A stretch of 7,470 nucleotides of DNA from the NCBI GenBank assembly GCA_027073945.1, contig JALTEL010000351.1, positions 1 through 7,470 of the forward strand, written 5' to 3'. The translations under genes were made by a program, and so were the position numbers. This document shows positions 1-6,863 of this stretch, piece after piece (the first letter of the stretch is position 1; each line of letters opens with the position of its first letter). The notes below the pieces were generated by a model, which was not told the origin of the DNA, ran no database searches, and saw only the letters and a list, made by a program, of their open reading frames with translations. The stretch is from Caldifarciminota bacterium. GTDB lineage: Bacteria; WOR-3; Hydrothermia; UBA1063; CAJXJZ01.

Positions 1-93
1 TACACATGCAGAAAGGCATGGATGGGCCCTGACTGCTGGAAGGATGCTGAAACAGAGATATATAAGTTTGAGGCAGAGGTTTTCAGTGATTAA
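1..93 (+). CDS. C-terminal tail of an unrecognised protein (5' end outside window)
   Basis: Reading frame 1 is open from the window edge to a TAA at 91-93 and gives 30 residues, YTCRKAWMGPDCWKDAETEI followed by YKFEAEVFSD. It has two cysteines, aromatic residues and an acidic amphipathic-looking end, which reads like a genuine protein terminus and not random translation. The stop overlaps the GTG start of the next gene in the string GTGATTAA, an arrangement typical of translationally coupled operon genes. I do not recognise the family, and 30 residues are too few to assign a function. The competing frame (2), which is also open to the edge, belongs to the next gene and has no plausible ribosome binding site at its ATG. 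Coding status is inferred from the overlap and residue content. Confidence 0.6.
   Translation, partial: YTCRKAWMGPDCWKDAETEIYKFEAEVFSD
75..79 (+). promoter_or_regulatory. Ribosome binding site deciding the amidohydrolase start
   Basis: AGAGG lies 6 bases before the GTG at 86-88. The competing ATG at 44 has GGAAGG directly abutting it with no spacer, which is a poor arrangement. The site lies inside the upstream gene, so translation of that gene would bring ribosomes to it. Confidence 0.55.
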
Positions 94-892
94 GGTCGGA
101 TTCCTGCAGTTTTTTCCTGTTCTTGGAAATACTGAAAAGAATATAACCAGCATCAAATCCCTGATAAGGGAGTACACCTTTGATATCCTGGTACTTCCGG
201 AACTTGCCACAACAGGGTATAATTTCGCGGACAAAGAAGATATTATGAAAATTGCCGAAACCCCGGGCAAAGGAAAACAAAGCGGTTTTTTTACAGCACT
301 GGCTAAAGAAAAGGATGCTCTTATTATAACTGGATTTGCAGAAAAAGAAAGTGGTGACAGGCTCTATAATTCTCAGCTGGCGTTTTTTCCTGATGGGAGT
401 TTGAAAATTTACAGGAAAATACATCTTTTTGGCAGGGAAAAATCATTATTTGAGCCCGGGAATATTCCGTTTTCTGTTTTTGATTTTAGAGGTGCTAATA
501 TTGGCATGATGATTTGCTTTGACTGGTATTTCCCGGAGTCTGCAAGGGTGTTGAGTCTCCAGGGAGCGGATATTATCGCACATTCGGCCAATCTTGTACT
601 GCCGGGGCTCGGGCAGATGGGGATGATAATAAGAAGCATTGAAAACAGAGTTTTTACCATAACTGCTAACAGGTACGGAGTTGAAAAAAGTAAAGTGGCA
701 GAGTATACTTTCACTGGCGAGAGCCAAATAGTGGACCCGAGTGGTAGAGTACTTAAAAAAGCCCCTGCTTCTTCTGATATTGTAATGATAGCAGAGATTG
801 ATCAGACTCAGGCGCGTGATAAGCACATAACTCAGTCCAATGCTGTATTTAAAGATAGAAGAATTGAGTTTTACAAAAGTCTATGCCAATAG
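86..892 (+). CDS. Nitrilase-superfamily carbon-nitrogen hydrolase (amidohydrolase)
   Basis: This is a predicted cytoplasmic hydrolase of 268 residues cleaving a non-peptide C-N bond (amide or nitrile); the substrate cannot be told from sequence. The superfamily Glu-Lys-Cys triad is complete: E39 in LVLPELATTGY, K111 in YRKIHLFG and C144 in GMMICFDWYFPESAR. The C-terminal FKDRRIEFY resembles archaeal and thermophile members such as the Pyrococcus PH0642 type (recalled from memory, not searched). Length matches the usual 260-280. I chose the GTG start at 86 because the family typically begins M-(I/K)-KVGFLQFxPVxG, because AGAGG precedes it by 6 bases, and because it overlaps the upstream stop. 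An in-frame ATG at 44 would add 14 residues (MLKQRYISLRQRFS) with no family counterpart. Its stop overlaps the next gene by 10 bases, so it is the middle of a three-gene plus-strand operon. Confidence 0.92.
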   Translation: MIKVGFLQFFPVLGNTEKNITSIKSLIREYTFDILVLPELATTGYNFADKEDIMKIAETPGKGKQSGFFTALAKEKDALIITGFAEKESGDRLYNSQLAFFPDGSLKIYRKIHLFGREKSLFEPGNIPFSVFDFRGANIGMMICFDWYFPESARVLSLQGADIIAHSANLVLPGLGQMGMIIRSIENRVFTITANRYGVEKSKVAEYTFTGESQIVDPSGRVLKKAPASSDIVMIAEIDQTQARDKHITQSNAVFKDRRIEFYKSLCQ

Positions 893-1155
893 CTTATCTG
901 TTGCTTTCAGTTATGATTTTTTCGCATGATCCTTTATTTGCACAGGACAAGATGAAGCATCTTGCTGCTTCCTGTTTTATCGAACAGACGATTTATCAAT
1001 ACAATGGACATAAAAATAAGAGCTTTGGCCTTACAATTTCAGTTGGTATTGCCAAGGAGTTGTATGATTGGAAGGTGAGAAAAACAATGTTCAGCTTTAA
1101 AGACCTTCTATACGATTTTATAGGAGCTGGCGTCGGCTACTTGCTTTTCAATTAG
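883..1155 (+). CDS. Small exported YfiM/DUF2279-like protein
   Basis: A 90-residue protein. Residues 1-20 form a hydrophobic signal peptide with a likely signal peptidase I site after LFA (A20). The mature part shows the pattern of the YfiM/DUF2279 family: DKMKHLAAS (22-30), a glycine-rich hydrophobic stretch, GIAKELYD (55-62), FSFKDLLYD (70-78) and a final hydrophobic GAGVGY segment. The E. coli relative YfiM is a lipoprotein; here no lipobox cysteine is seen, so the protein is probably periplasmic or associated with the membrane through its hydrophobic segments. Biochemical function is not established for the family. The ATG at 883 lies inside the end of the amidohydrolase gene (ATGCCAATAG) and has only a weak ribosome binding site, which suggests coupling. 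An in-frame TGA at 865-867 rules out a longer start; M11 at 913 is a less likely alternative. Confidence 0.8.
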   Translation: MPIAYLLLSVMIFSHDPLFAQDKMKHLAASCFIEQTIYQYNGHKNKSFGLTISVGIAKELYDWKVRKTMFSFKDLLYDFIGAGVGYLLFN

Positions 1156-1157
1156 AT

Positions 1158-4100
1158 CTATTTGAGCAACAGTAATTTCCCTTTTCTTTTCCACTGACCC
1201 GCCTTCATGGTGTAAATATAAACACCTTGAGCCAGATGTGTCGTTGGTACTTTTATAGTATATGTTCCCTTGTCTTTAGTGCTTGAAATGCTTATGATTT
1301 GTCTGCCTTCAATATTGTACAATGAAAATTTTATTAAGGTACGAGCAGGTAATGAATAGTGAAAAACCACAGGTTCTGAAAACCTGCATAAAAGAGGCGC
1401 CTTGAATGAAAACAAAAAAGGTCTTTGTCTGTTTTCATATATGTTAGAATAGTGCACTATTTTGAATGACCTTGTAGAGGAATGTGTTACATTTCTGTAA
1501 TATGAGCGGTCCTCTGCCGATATCCCATAATTCACAATAGTACTATCATCTATATTCACTTTTTGTGCTGGTATGGATGCATTAAACGTGTCATAAGATG
1601 TGCGTGTCATAAGTGTGCTGTCAGTTTGTCCGTTGCATACCCATGAGAGATACGCCCTTTTAATACCGCTTGCATCATTAATAATTGCCGTTACAGGAAA
1701 TGGACCAAATACGCTATCTGTATCATTAACGAATAAGGTATCTGGAATACTATCCCAGTAAGTTATTACAGGAGGAATGCTGTCCATTCTGTAAATTGGA
1801 TAAACGTACAGATTGCCCGTGAATCCTGTACTCCAGATTTGTCCGTCCTGCCCGCTTATGAAAGTGCCTTGCGATTCCATAGCAACCATGTCTATGTAAT
1901 TCAAACCCCATAGTAAGGTATCAGTATTCCATTGATATTCCCATTCCATATAACCCGGGATGGGTTGATATGTATTGTACAGCCATGAGTATTCTCCAGT
2001 AAATCCATCAGTATTGCCAAGTACCCCGATTAGTTTTGTTGCAGGATTCCATTCGCTGAAAGCCTTGCCGTATATTAAGGGTTGTGATTGGCATGTTGTA
2101 TACTGAATAAAGGAATCTGTTTGCACATACATACCTGTTGAATCCCTATCTCTTTCATTTATAGCGGTAATATTATTGCTATTGCTGTTTGCAACGTAAA
2201 CCCTGCCGGTGACAGGATTTACCGCAAGGTCATAAGGCGCTGTTCCTGCACTTACAGATGTTGTAGCGTTGGTTTCTCCATCAACAACCGTAACATTGAG
2301 GTTGTTCAGATTCACAACAAAAATCCTGTCAGTTATATAATCTATATCTACTTTGAACGGATAGTTGCCTCCTTGCAGTGTGGCTGTGTCCCGTGTCACT
2401 CCGTCAATTACGGTGATGGTGCCCTGTGCTCCGTTGTTGCTGTTCGCCACGTATATCCTATCTGTAACTGGGTTTACTTTAATATCTTTTGGGTACATCC
2501 CTGCAGGGATTGTCGTTGTATTAAGTGTTGCCCCGTCAATTTCGGTAACATCGTTACTGCCAAAGTTCGCCGTGTATATTCTGTTAGTTATGGGGTTTAC
2601 ATCTATCGCGCAGGGCTCTGTTCCAGCAGGAACAGTGTAAGTCTTATCCGTTGCCCCGTCAATGACGGTAACATTATTTGTACCGTAATTGGCAACGTAT
2701 ATCCTGTTTGAAGCCTCGTCCACGGCAATTGCAAATGGTGACGAACCCACGCGAACAGTATCGATTGTAAAATCTGTCCCGTCAATGATGTTAACTGTTC
2801 CGCTGCTCAAATTGGACACGTAAATTCTATTGGTCAGATAATTTATGCCGATAAAGTTCGGAAATTGTCCAACACTCACTGTAGTGTCAACATTGTCCGT
2901 ATTCCCGTCAATAACAGTTATTGTGTTATCCGTTGAATTTGCCACATATATTTTGTTGGTTATCGGGTTTACCCTGACGAATGTGGGGCTATTGCCAACT
3001 GCAATTGTGGAACTGGTATTGCTATTTCCATCGATTACAGTGATGTTATTGCTGCCTTTATTTGCAATGTATACTTTATTGGTAATGGGATTTATATCAA
3101 TATTTCTCGGGGTTTGCCCCGCCAGTAGAGTATCTGTTTCGAAGTCGCTCCCATCTATAACGCTTACGCTGTATGTACCATCATTAAGTGCGAAGATTTT
3201 GTCTGTGATCTGATTAATTACTATGTGATGTGCTTCGAACCCGGTGCGGATGGTTTTTGTTGTAAGTGTTCTTCCATCTATACAGGTTATACTGCTGTCT
3301 GCCCAGTTTGTCACATATATTTTATTCTTCGCCAGCTCTACTGCAATGGCATCGGGAGATTCTCCCACAGGCACTGTTTGCGTATTGTTGGTGTATCCGT
3401 CTATAACAGTTACACTGCTGTCATTCTTGTTGGCGACGTAAATCCGGTTTGCAAGTGGATTTATCGCCATTGCATACGGATATGCCCCTGTCCCCACTGT
3501 GGTTATTACGGTGTTTGTGGCTCCATCAATTACCGATACTGTATTATCATGTGTATTTGCCACATATATTTTGTTTGTTACAGGATTCAAAACAATGGAA
3601 GCGGGTTGCCCCCCCACCTGAATATTGGTGGTATCTAAGTTATCTCCATTTATAACAGTTACACTGTTGCTTGATCTATTCGCAACGAAGATTCTATTTG
3701 TTATTGGATTAATAGCAAGGCCGTCCGGCAAATATCCAGTAGGCACAGTATCTTGAACCCCTGTTATTTCATCAATAACAATGAGGCCAGCAGGAGAGAT
3801 ATTTGTAATATACAATTTATTTGTGATAGGGTTTTCAGCGAGAACAAAGGTTGAATTCCCCGCAATAGTTGAAGTATCATCCGTATTTCCATCCGTTATG
3901 GTTATGCCTGACAGCGTTGTGGCGTAAATTTTATTCAATAAGGGATTAAGGCCGATGCCGTACACATGGGTTTGAGATTGCCCGAGAGCGATAGTATCAA
4001 TGACTTTTAACACAGAGCCATCTATCACATTTATCCTGTTATCTGCTGTTGCAACATACAATCTGTTTGTTACTGGATTTATGACTGCCATGTACGGCTT

Positions 4101-4199
4101 CGCACTGATATCTATATTTTTAAGGAATGTGTCTGCCATACCATTTTGTCCTATGAATAAGGACAAAAACGCTACAAATATGATTCTTTTATAATACAT
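1158..4199 (-). CDS. Secreted YVTN beta-propeller repeat protein with Ig-like and T9SS-type sorting domains
   Basis: This 1013-residue protein is predicted to be secreted or surface-displayed. Residues 1-22 are a signal peptide (likely cleavage after GMA). Residues 41 to about 690 hold 16 tandem units, mostly 41 residues long, with consensus NPxTN(K/R)IYVAN...(V/I)TVIDG...T(I/V)xVGxxPxxIAV. These are YVTN-family blades, enough for two propellers. Residues 700-805 are Trp/Tyr-rich and unassigned. Residues about 809-915 look Ig-like (PPVITYW...INDASGIKRAYLSWV...YGISAEDRSY). Residues about 935-1013 fit a T9SS type A C-terminal domain: LYNIEGRQI, then AQGVYIYTM, ending in a basic/hydrophobic KRKGKLLLLK. 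The start is supported by GGAGG (4206-4210) 6 bases before the ATG. It lies downstream of the lipoprotein gene and is probably cotranscribed with it. No catalytic residues are apparent; a binding or adhesion role is inference. T9SS machinery genes are not in this window. Confidence 0.93.
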   Translation of the reverse strand: MYYKRIIFVAFLSLFIGQNGMADTFLKNIDISAKPYMAVINPVTNRLYVATADNRINVIDGSVLKVIDTIALGQSQTHVYGIGLNPLLNKIYATTLSGITITDGNTDDTSTIAGNSTFVLAENPITNKLYITNISPAGLIVIDEITGVQDTVPTGYLPDGLAINPITNRIFVANRSSNSVTVINGDNLDTTNIQVGGQPASIVLNPVTNKIYVANTHDNTVSVIDGATNTVITTVGTGAYPYAMAINPLANRIYVANKNDSSVTVIDGYTNNTQTVPVGESPDAIAVELAKNKIYVTNWADSSITCIDGRTLTTKTIRTGFEAHHIVINQITDKIFALNDGTYSVSVIDGSDFETDTLLAGQTPRNIDINPITNKVYIANKGSNNITVIDGNSNTSSTIAVGNSPTFVRVNPITNKIYVANSTDNTITVIDGNTDNVDTTVSVGQFPNFIGINYLTNRIYVSNLSSGTVNIIDGTDFTIDTVRVGSSPFAIAVDEASNRIYVANYGTNNVTVIDGATDKTYTVPAGTEPCAIDVNPITNRIYTANFGSNDVTEIDGATLNTTTIPAGMYPKDIKVNPVTDRIYVANSNNGAQGTITVIDGVTRDTATLQGGNYPFKVDIDYITDRIFVVNLNNLNVTVVDGETNATTSVSAGTAPYDLAVNPVTGRVYVANSNSNNITAINERDRDSTGMYVQTDSFIQYTTCQSQPLIYGKAFSEWNPATKLIGVLGNTDGFTGEYSWLYNTYQPIPGYMEWEYQWNTDTLLWGLNYIDMVAMESQGTFISGQDGQIWSTGFTGNLYVYPIYRMDSIPPVITYWDSIPDTLFVNDTDSVFGPFPVTAIINDASGIKRAYLSWVCNGQTDSTLMTRTSYDTFNASIPAQKVNIDDSTIVNYGISAEDRSYYRNVTHSSTRSFKIVHYSNIYENRQRPFLFSFKAPLLCRFSEPVVFHYSLPARTLIKFSLYNIEGRQIISISSTKDKGTYTIKVPTTHLAQGVYIYTMKAGQWKRKGKLLLLK
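1161..1397 (-). other. Segment encoding the predicted T9SS C-terminal sorting domain
   Basis: Codons 935-1013 of the propeller gene encode an all-beta tail with the order seen in Por-secretion C-terminal domains: a hydrophobic F-H-Y-S-L-P strand, I-K-F-S-L-Y-N-I-E-G-R, a G-T-Y-T-I-K-V strand, L-A-Q-G-V-Y-I-Y and a terminal lysine-rich strand. In known systems this tail directs export across the outer membrane and is cleaved on the way. The assignment rests on pattern recognition only. Confidence 0.78.
2130..4079 (-). repeat. Tandem 123-bp coding repeats (16 YVTN propeller units)
   Basis: The DNA repeats with a period of mainly 123 bases (41 codons). Repeat starts are at residues 41, 85, 123, 164, 205, 247, 288, 329, 370, 411, 453, 494, 535, 576, 620 and 661; the last unit is incomplete. 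Unit 2 is short (38), units 1 and 14 are long (44; unit 14 carries an extra NNGAQ-like insertion), and units 7, 8, 11, 12 and 15 have lost the leading NPxTN. Copies are clearly diverged at DNA level, although an identical 20-base run occurs at 2938-2957 and 3556-3575. This points to old duplications, not a recent expansion. Confidence 0.9.
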
Positions 4200-4265
4200 A
4201 AAATACCTCCGGATTTTTAAAATTTAAGAACTGGGAAACAGGAAAAATACTTTCTGATAACAAAG

Positions 4266-5204
4266 CTACTTAATTGTTTCAACATCCACATTGTCAAAGT
4301 AAACGCTGCCGTATCTGCTTCCTACTCCTATGCCGCCCGATAAGAGACTTGAATCGTTATCTATCACATCAATGTATTTTGTTCCATTTGCAAAAATCTT
4401 TATGGATGAATCAACGGCTTCGACCCGCAAGCGCCACCACCCATTGATATTAAAGTTGGGGCCTTCGGCTATTTTCTGTTCTGTACTGCCTGTAAATTTA
4501 TAAAGTACCAAACCCGTTAAACTCCCTTCTGGCCTGGTCACAAAATAGCCCTTTTTACTCCCGTTGTATGAAAGTCTGAAATACACCCCGGGTTCTCCGT
4601 CTTTGGTATCGACTTGAAAGGAGAAGCTCAGCCAATCTCCGTCGACAAAGGCAACACCGTTTTTATCCATTGGGTTATCGGTTTTAAGAACATTCCCTGT
4701 GGTTGTGTCAATTTGAACTGTTTGCTCAATATGCGGCGTATATCCGTTGCGAAATACCTGCCATTCGCCGAATGGTATTGTATCACCCACATTATAATAC
4801 GAAAAACTGTCAAAAAACGGCTTATCACCTATAATAATTTTGTGAGCCGCAGACCAGTCAGATTTTTTCCCTCCTTTGTCTTTAGCCATAACTCTAATTT
4901 GAAATGTTGCAGAATCATTGTAGACATGAGACATAGTAACAGTATCTCCTGATGGTACAAATTCGCTCCATGCCGACTGCTGTCCATCACCCCAATCGAA
5001 TTGCAGGGAGACGTTGTCTCCGTTTGGGTCCACAGCGACTGTTTTAAAAGCGTAAGTAACTCCTGCTCTTCCTCTTGTATGGCCTGTTGGTTCGTTTGGG
5101 GTATAAGGTGCTTTATTGAATAAACCGCAACCTGTGAATACAAATACAAGCAGAAATGGCACAATTGCATAGAAGATAAAACGATACATATTTTTAATAA
5201 ACAT
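4266..5204 (-). CDS. Lipoprotein with PKD-like and concanavalin-A/LamG-like domains
   Basis: A predicted membrane-anchored lipoprotein of 312 residues. The N-terminus MFIKNMYRF, a hydrophobic stretch and FVFTGC place the lipid-modified cysteine at C26; the +2 residue is Gly, not Asp, consistent with outer-membrane sorting by the enterobacterial rule. Residues about 33-127 form a PKD/fibronectin-like domain (VAVDPNGDNVSLQFDWGDG, then AKDKGGKKSDWS). Residues about 130-312 look like a concanavalin-A-like jelly roll (FxSFSYYNVGD, GWWRLRVEA, SGGIGVGSRYGSVYFDNVDVE), as found in LamG and carbohydrate-binding proteins; ligand unknown. The start is the ATG at 5202-5204, because GGAGG (5210-5214) precedes it by 5 bases; a GTG at 5208-5210 in the same frame overlaps that site and is rejected. 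The gene has its own promoter and is followed 66 bases later by the propeller gene, so a joint cell-surface role is plausible (inference). Confidence 0.88.
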   Translation of the reverse strand: MFIKNMYRFIFYAIVPFLLVFVFTGCGLFNKAPYTPNEPTGHTRGRAGVTYAFKTVAVDPNGDNVSLQFDWGDGQQSAWSEFVPSGDTVTMSHVYNDSATFQIRVMAKDKGGKKSDWSAAHKIIIGDKPFFDSFSYYNVGDTIPFGEWQVFRNGYTPHIEQTVQIDTTTGNVLKTDNPMDKNGVAFVDGDWLSFSFQVDTKDGEPGVYFRLSYNGSKKGYFVTRPEGSLTGLVLYKFTGSTEQKIAEGPNFNINGWWRLRVEAVDSSIKIFANGTKYIDVIDNDSSLLSGGIGVGSRYGSVYFDNVDVETIK

Positions 5205-5209
5205 ATACA

Positions 5210-5214
5210 CCTCC
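5210..5214 (-). promoter_or_regulatory. Ribosome binding site deciding the lipoprotein start
   Basis: Minus-strand AAAGGAGG with the GGAGG core here, 5 bases before the ATG at 5204. It overlaps the in-frame GTG at 5208-5210, so the GTG cannot be the start. Confidence 0.8.
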
Positions 5215-5224
5215 TTTGTTGTAA

Positions 5225-5253
5225 ATTTTAAATCTTTTGGCAGGTTCAGTCAA
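5225..5253 (-). promoter_or_regulatory. Sigma-70-type promoter of the lipoprotein/propeller unit
   Basis: On the minus strand TTGACT (5253-5248) is followed after exactly 17 bases by TAAAAT (5230-5225), each matching 5 of 6 consensus bases. The predicted transcript starts near 5217-5219, so the leader would be only about 13-15 bases with the ribosome binding site at its very 5' end. The sequence match is direct; activity and sigma usage in this organism are inferred. Confidence 0.6.
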
Positions 5254-5264
5254 ACATTATTTTA

Positions 5265-5292
5265 TTTGATAGTGTATTTTTACATTATCAAA
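5265..5292. repeat. Imperfect 12-bp dyad upstream of the lipoprotein promoter
   Basis: TTTGATAGTGTA (5265-5276), a 4-base spacer, then TACATTATCAAA (5281-5292): inverted arms with one mismatch. It lies 12 bases upstream of the -35 box and is centred about 60 bases before the predicted transcript start, a common position for an activator or repressor site. It could also be the remains of a weak terminator for the malic enzyme gene, but the stem is AT-rich and no T-run follows on the minus strand. Confidence 0.4.
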
Positions 5293-5353
5293 CAACTGCC
5301 TATAGATACAATACAGGGATTACTTCTTTTTCCCAATTAAGGAACAGAATAAA

Positions 5354-6694
5354 CTATATACCTTCTGGCATTGGTTTAATAAACTTTTCCATGTGCACTT
5401 CGGTCATTTTTCTTGCTCTCCTGATCTTTTCTTCTGCTGTTTTGTATAATTCCTCGCGGGTAAGTGATATTCTTGCTATTCCCTGTTCAATTGCTTTCAT
5501 TCCCACTGCCACAGCTTCCCTGGGGTATACTTCCCATTCGTCCATTGTTGGTATTATATAGTCTTCGGACAGGCCTTTATCTTCGGCAACTTTTGCAAGT
5601 TCATATGTTGCTGCAAGGCACATTTCATCTGTTATGGTTTTAGCCCTTACATCCAGCGTTCCTCTGAATATGCCGGGAAATCCGAGAGAATTATTCACCT
5701 GATTGGGGAAATCGGACCTTCCTGTGGCAACTATTCTGGCCCCGGCCTCTTTTGCTTCCCATGGCCATATTTCCGGTACGGGATTGGCACAGGCGAAAAC
5801 AATGGCATCCCTTGACATGCTTGTTACGAGTTCTTTGGTTATGCTGCCAGCGCTTGAATACCCTATAACAGCGTCCATCCCCTCAAATGCCTCTTTTTGG
5901 GAGCCGCGTCTGTCTTCTCCGTTTGTTTTTATCACCAATTCATAATTGTAAGGAAACTTGCGTTTAAGGTCTTCTCTTGTTCTGTAAACTATGCCATGCC
6001 TGTCAACGAGTATTATCCCTGCTGGGTCCACTCCTGCTCTTACAAGGAGACGAAGTGTTGCAAGCCCTGCTGCGCCTGTCCCCATCATAACTATGCGAAG
6101 TTTCTTGAAATCTTTTTCAACAACCTTTGCTGCGTTTATCAGTCCGGATACTGTCACGGCTGCCGTTCCCTGCTGGTCATCGTGCCATACGGGTATATTC
6201 ATTTCTTTCCTCAATTTGTCCAAGATGTAAAAGCATTTTGGTTTCTCTATGTCTTCAAGATTGATTCCTCCGAATGAAGGCTCAAGCGTTTTGACCACCT
6301 CTATAAACTTATCGGCATCCCGCACATCAAGGCAGATAGGCACTGCATCAACAGCTCCAAGATGCTTGAATATAAGACCTTTGCCCTCCATAACCGGTAA
6401 ACCTGCCCATGGGCCTATATTACCCAATCCCAAAACTCGTGTTCCATCGGATACTACAGCGATTGTGTTGGATTTTGATGTATAATCATACGCCATATCT
6501 CTATTTTTTTGAATTTCTTTGCATGGTGCGGCAACTCCAGGTGTGTACCATATGGCAAAATCAGAGCTATTTCTAACGGGTACTTTTGATACTATTTCAA
6601 TTTTGCCTCCGTAGTAAGGGTGTAGTCTCAGGGCATCCTTGGAAGGTTTCTCAGCCTTTTTGAGAAGTTTTTGCACATCATCTTTGTTTGGCAT
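5354..6694 (-). CDS. NAD-type malic enzyme (malate dehydrogenase, oxaloacetate-decarboxylating)
   Basis: Catalyses oxidative decarboxylation of (S)-malate to pyruvate and CO2 with reduction of NAD(P), linking the C4 dicarboxylic acids to pyruvate in the cytoplasm. The 446 residues match the short bacterial form without a phosphotransacetylase extension. Family motifs are all present: Y50 in WYTPGVA, VSDGTRVLGLGNIGPWAGLP (81-100), the catalytic Lys K105 in VMEGKG, metal ligands E147/D148 in GGINLEDI and D172 in VWHDDQQGTAAV, the Rossmann loop GTGAAG (205-210) and ACANPVPE (301-308), and NQVNNSLGFPG (331-341). D231 at the end of the second Rossmann strand (ILVDRHG) favours NAD over NADP (inference). 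The start is secured by AAAGGAGG with its GGAGG core (6700-6704) 5 bases before the ATG. It has its own promoter and stands as a single gene between the small-peptide gene and the lipoprotein unit. Confidence 0.97.
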   Translation of the reverse strand: MPNKDDVQKLLKKAEKPSKDALRLHPYYGGKIEIVSKVPVRNSSDFAIWYTPGVAAPCKEIQKNRDMAYDYTSKSNTIAVVSDGTRVLGLGNIGPWAGLPVMEGKGLIFKHLGAVDAVPICLDVRDADKFIEVVKTLEPSFGGINLEDIEKPKCFYILDKLRKEMNIPVWHDDQQGTAAVTVSGLINAAKVVEKDFKKLRIVMMGTGAAGLATLRLLVRAGVDPAGIILVDRHGIVYRTREDLKRKFPYNYELVIKTNGEDRRGSQKEAFEGMDAVIGYSSAGSITKELVTSMSRDAIVFACANPVPEIWPWEAKEAGARIVATGRSDFPNQVNNSLGFPGIFRGTLDVRAKTITDEMCLAATYELAKVAEDKGLSEDYIIPTMDEWEVYPREAVAVGMKAIEQGIARISLTREELYKTAEEKIRRARKMTEVHMEKFIKPMPEGI

Positions 6695-6730
6695 TTTTTC
6701 CTCCTTTATACGGTTTATATTTTATGCTAA

Positions 6731-6758
6731 AATTTACATACATACAAGAAGTTGTCAA
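6731..6758 (-). promoter_or_regulatory. Likely promoter of the malic enzyme gene
   Basis: On the minus strand a perfect TTGACA (6758-6753) is followed after 16 bases by TAAATT (6736-6731), a 4-of-6 match to the -10 consensus. It lies between the upstream terminator (6813-6847) and the malic enzyme ATG and would give a leader of about 30 bases. The -35 is strong and the -10 is only fair. Confidence 0.5.
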
Positions 6759-6812
6759 TATGTACAGAGTTAAAGAACCTTCAGAAAAATGGGATTGATA
6801 TGATTTGGGGCA

Positions 6813-6847
6813 ATAAAAAAGGGAGAGCAATGCTCTCCCTTTTTTAT
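6813..6847 (-). terminator. Perfect hairpin Rho-independent terminator of the small-peptide gene
   Basis: Seventeen-base perfectly inverted arms (6813-6829 and 6831-6847). The RNA stem is GGGAGAGC/GCTCTCCC with a short loop, flanked by six A and six T. Read on the minus strand it starts 16 bases after the small-peptide stop and ends in a U-run. The symmetry would let it work on the other strand too, but no plus-strand gene leads into it. It separates the small gene from the malic enzyme gene. Confidence 0.9.
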
Positions 6848-6863
6848 CTGCGTTTGGAAAAAA

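Noticed and set aside
2365..3655. A set of plus-strand ORFs of 60-140 codons opposite the propeller gene
   Set aside because: They repeat with the 123-base period of the minus-strand repeats and have no ribosome binding sites; they are shadows of the repeated coding DNA.
2130..4079. CRISPR-like or satellite repeat array
   Set aside because: The period is 41 codons in one long open frame with a clear protein consensus; there are no short conserved repeats with unique spacers.
5265..5292. Dyad as the terminator of the malic enzyme gene
   Set aside because: The stem is AT-rich with an A-C mismatch on the minus-strand RNA, and no T-run follows.
5703..6485. Plus-strand ORFs opposite the malic enzyme gene
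   Set aside because: They lie antisense to a well-conserved enzyme, lack ribosome binding sites and show no recognisable protein features.
6705..6812. Riboswitch or structured leader for the malic enzyme gene
   Set aside because: The predicted leader is only about 30 bases long, and no stable paired elements or known conserved motifs were seen.
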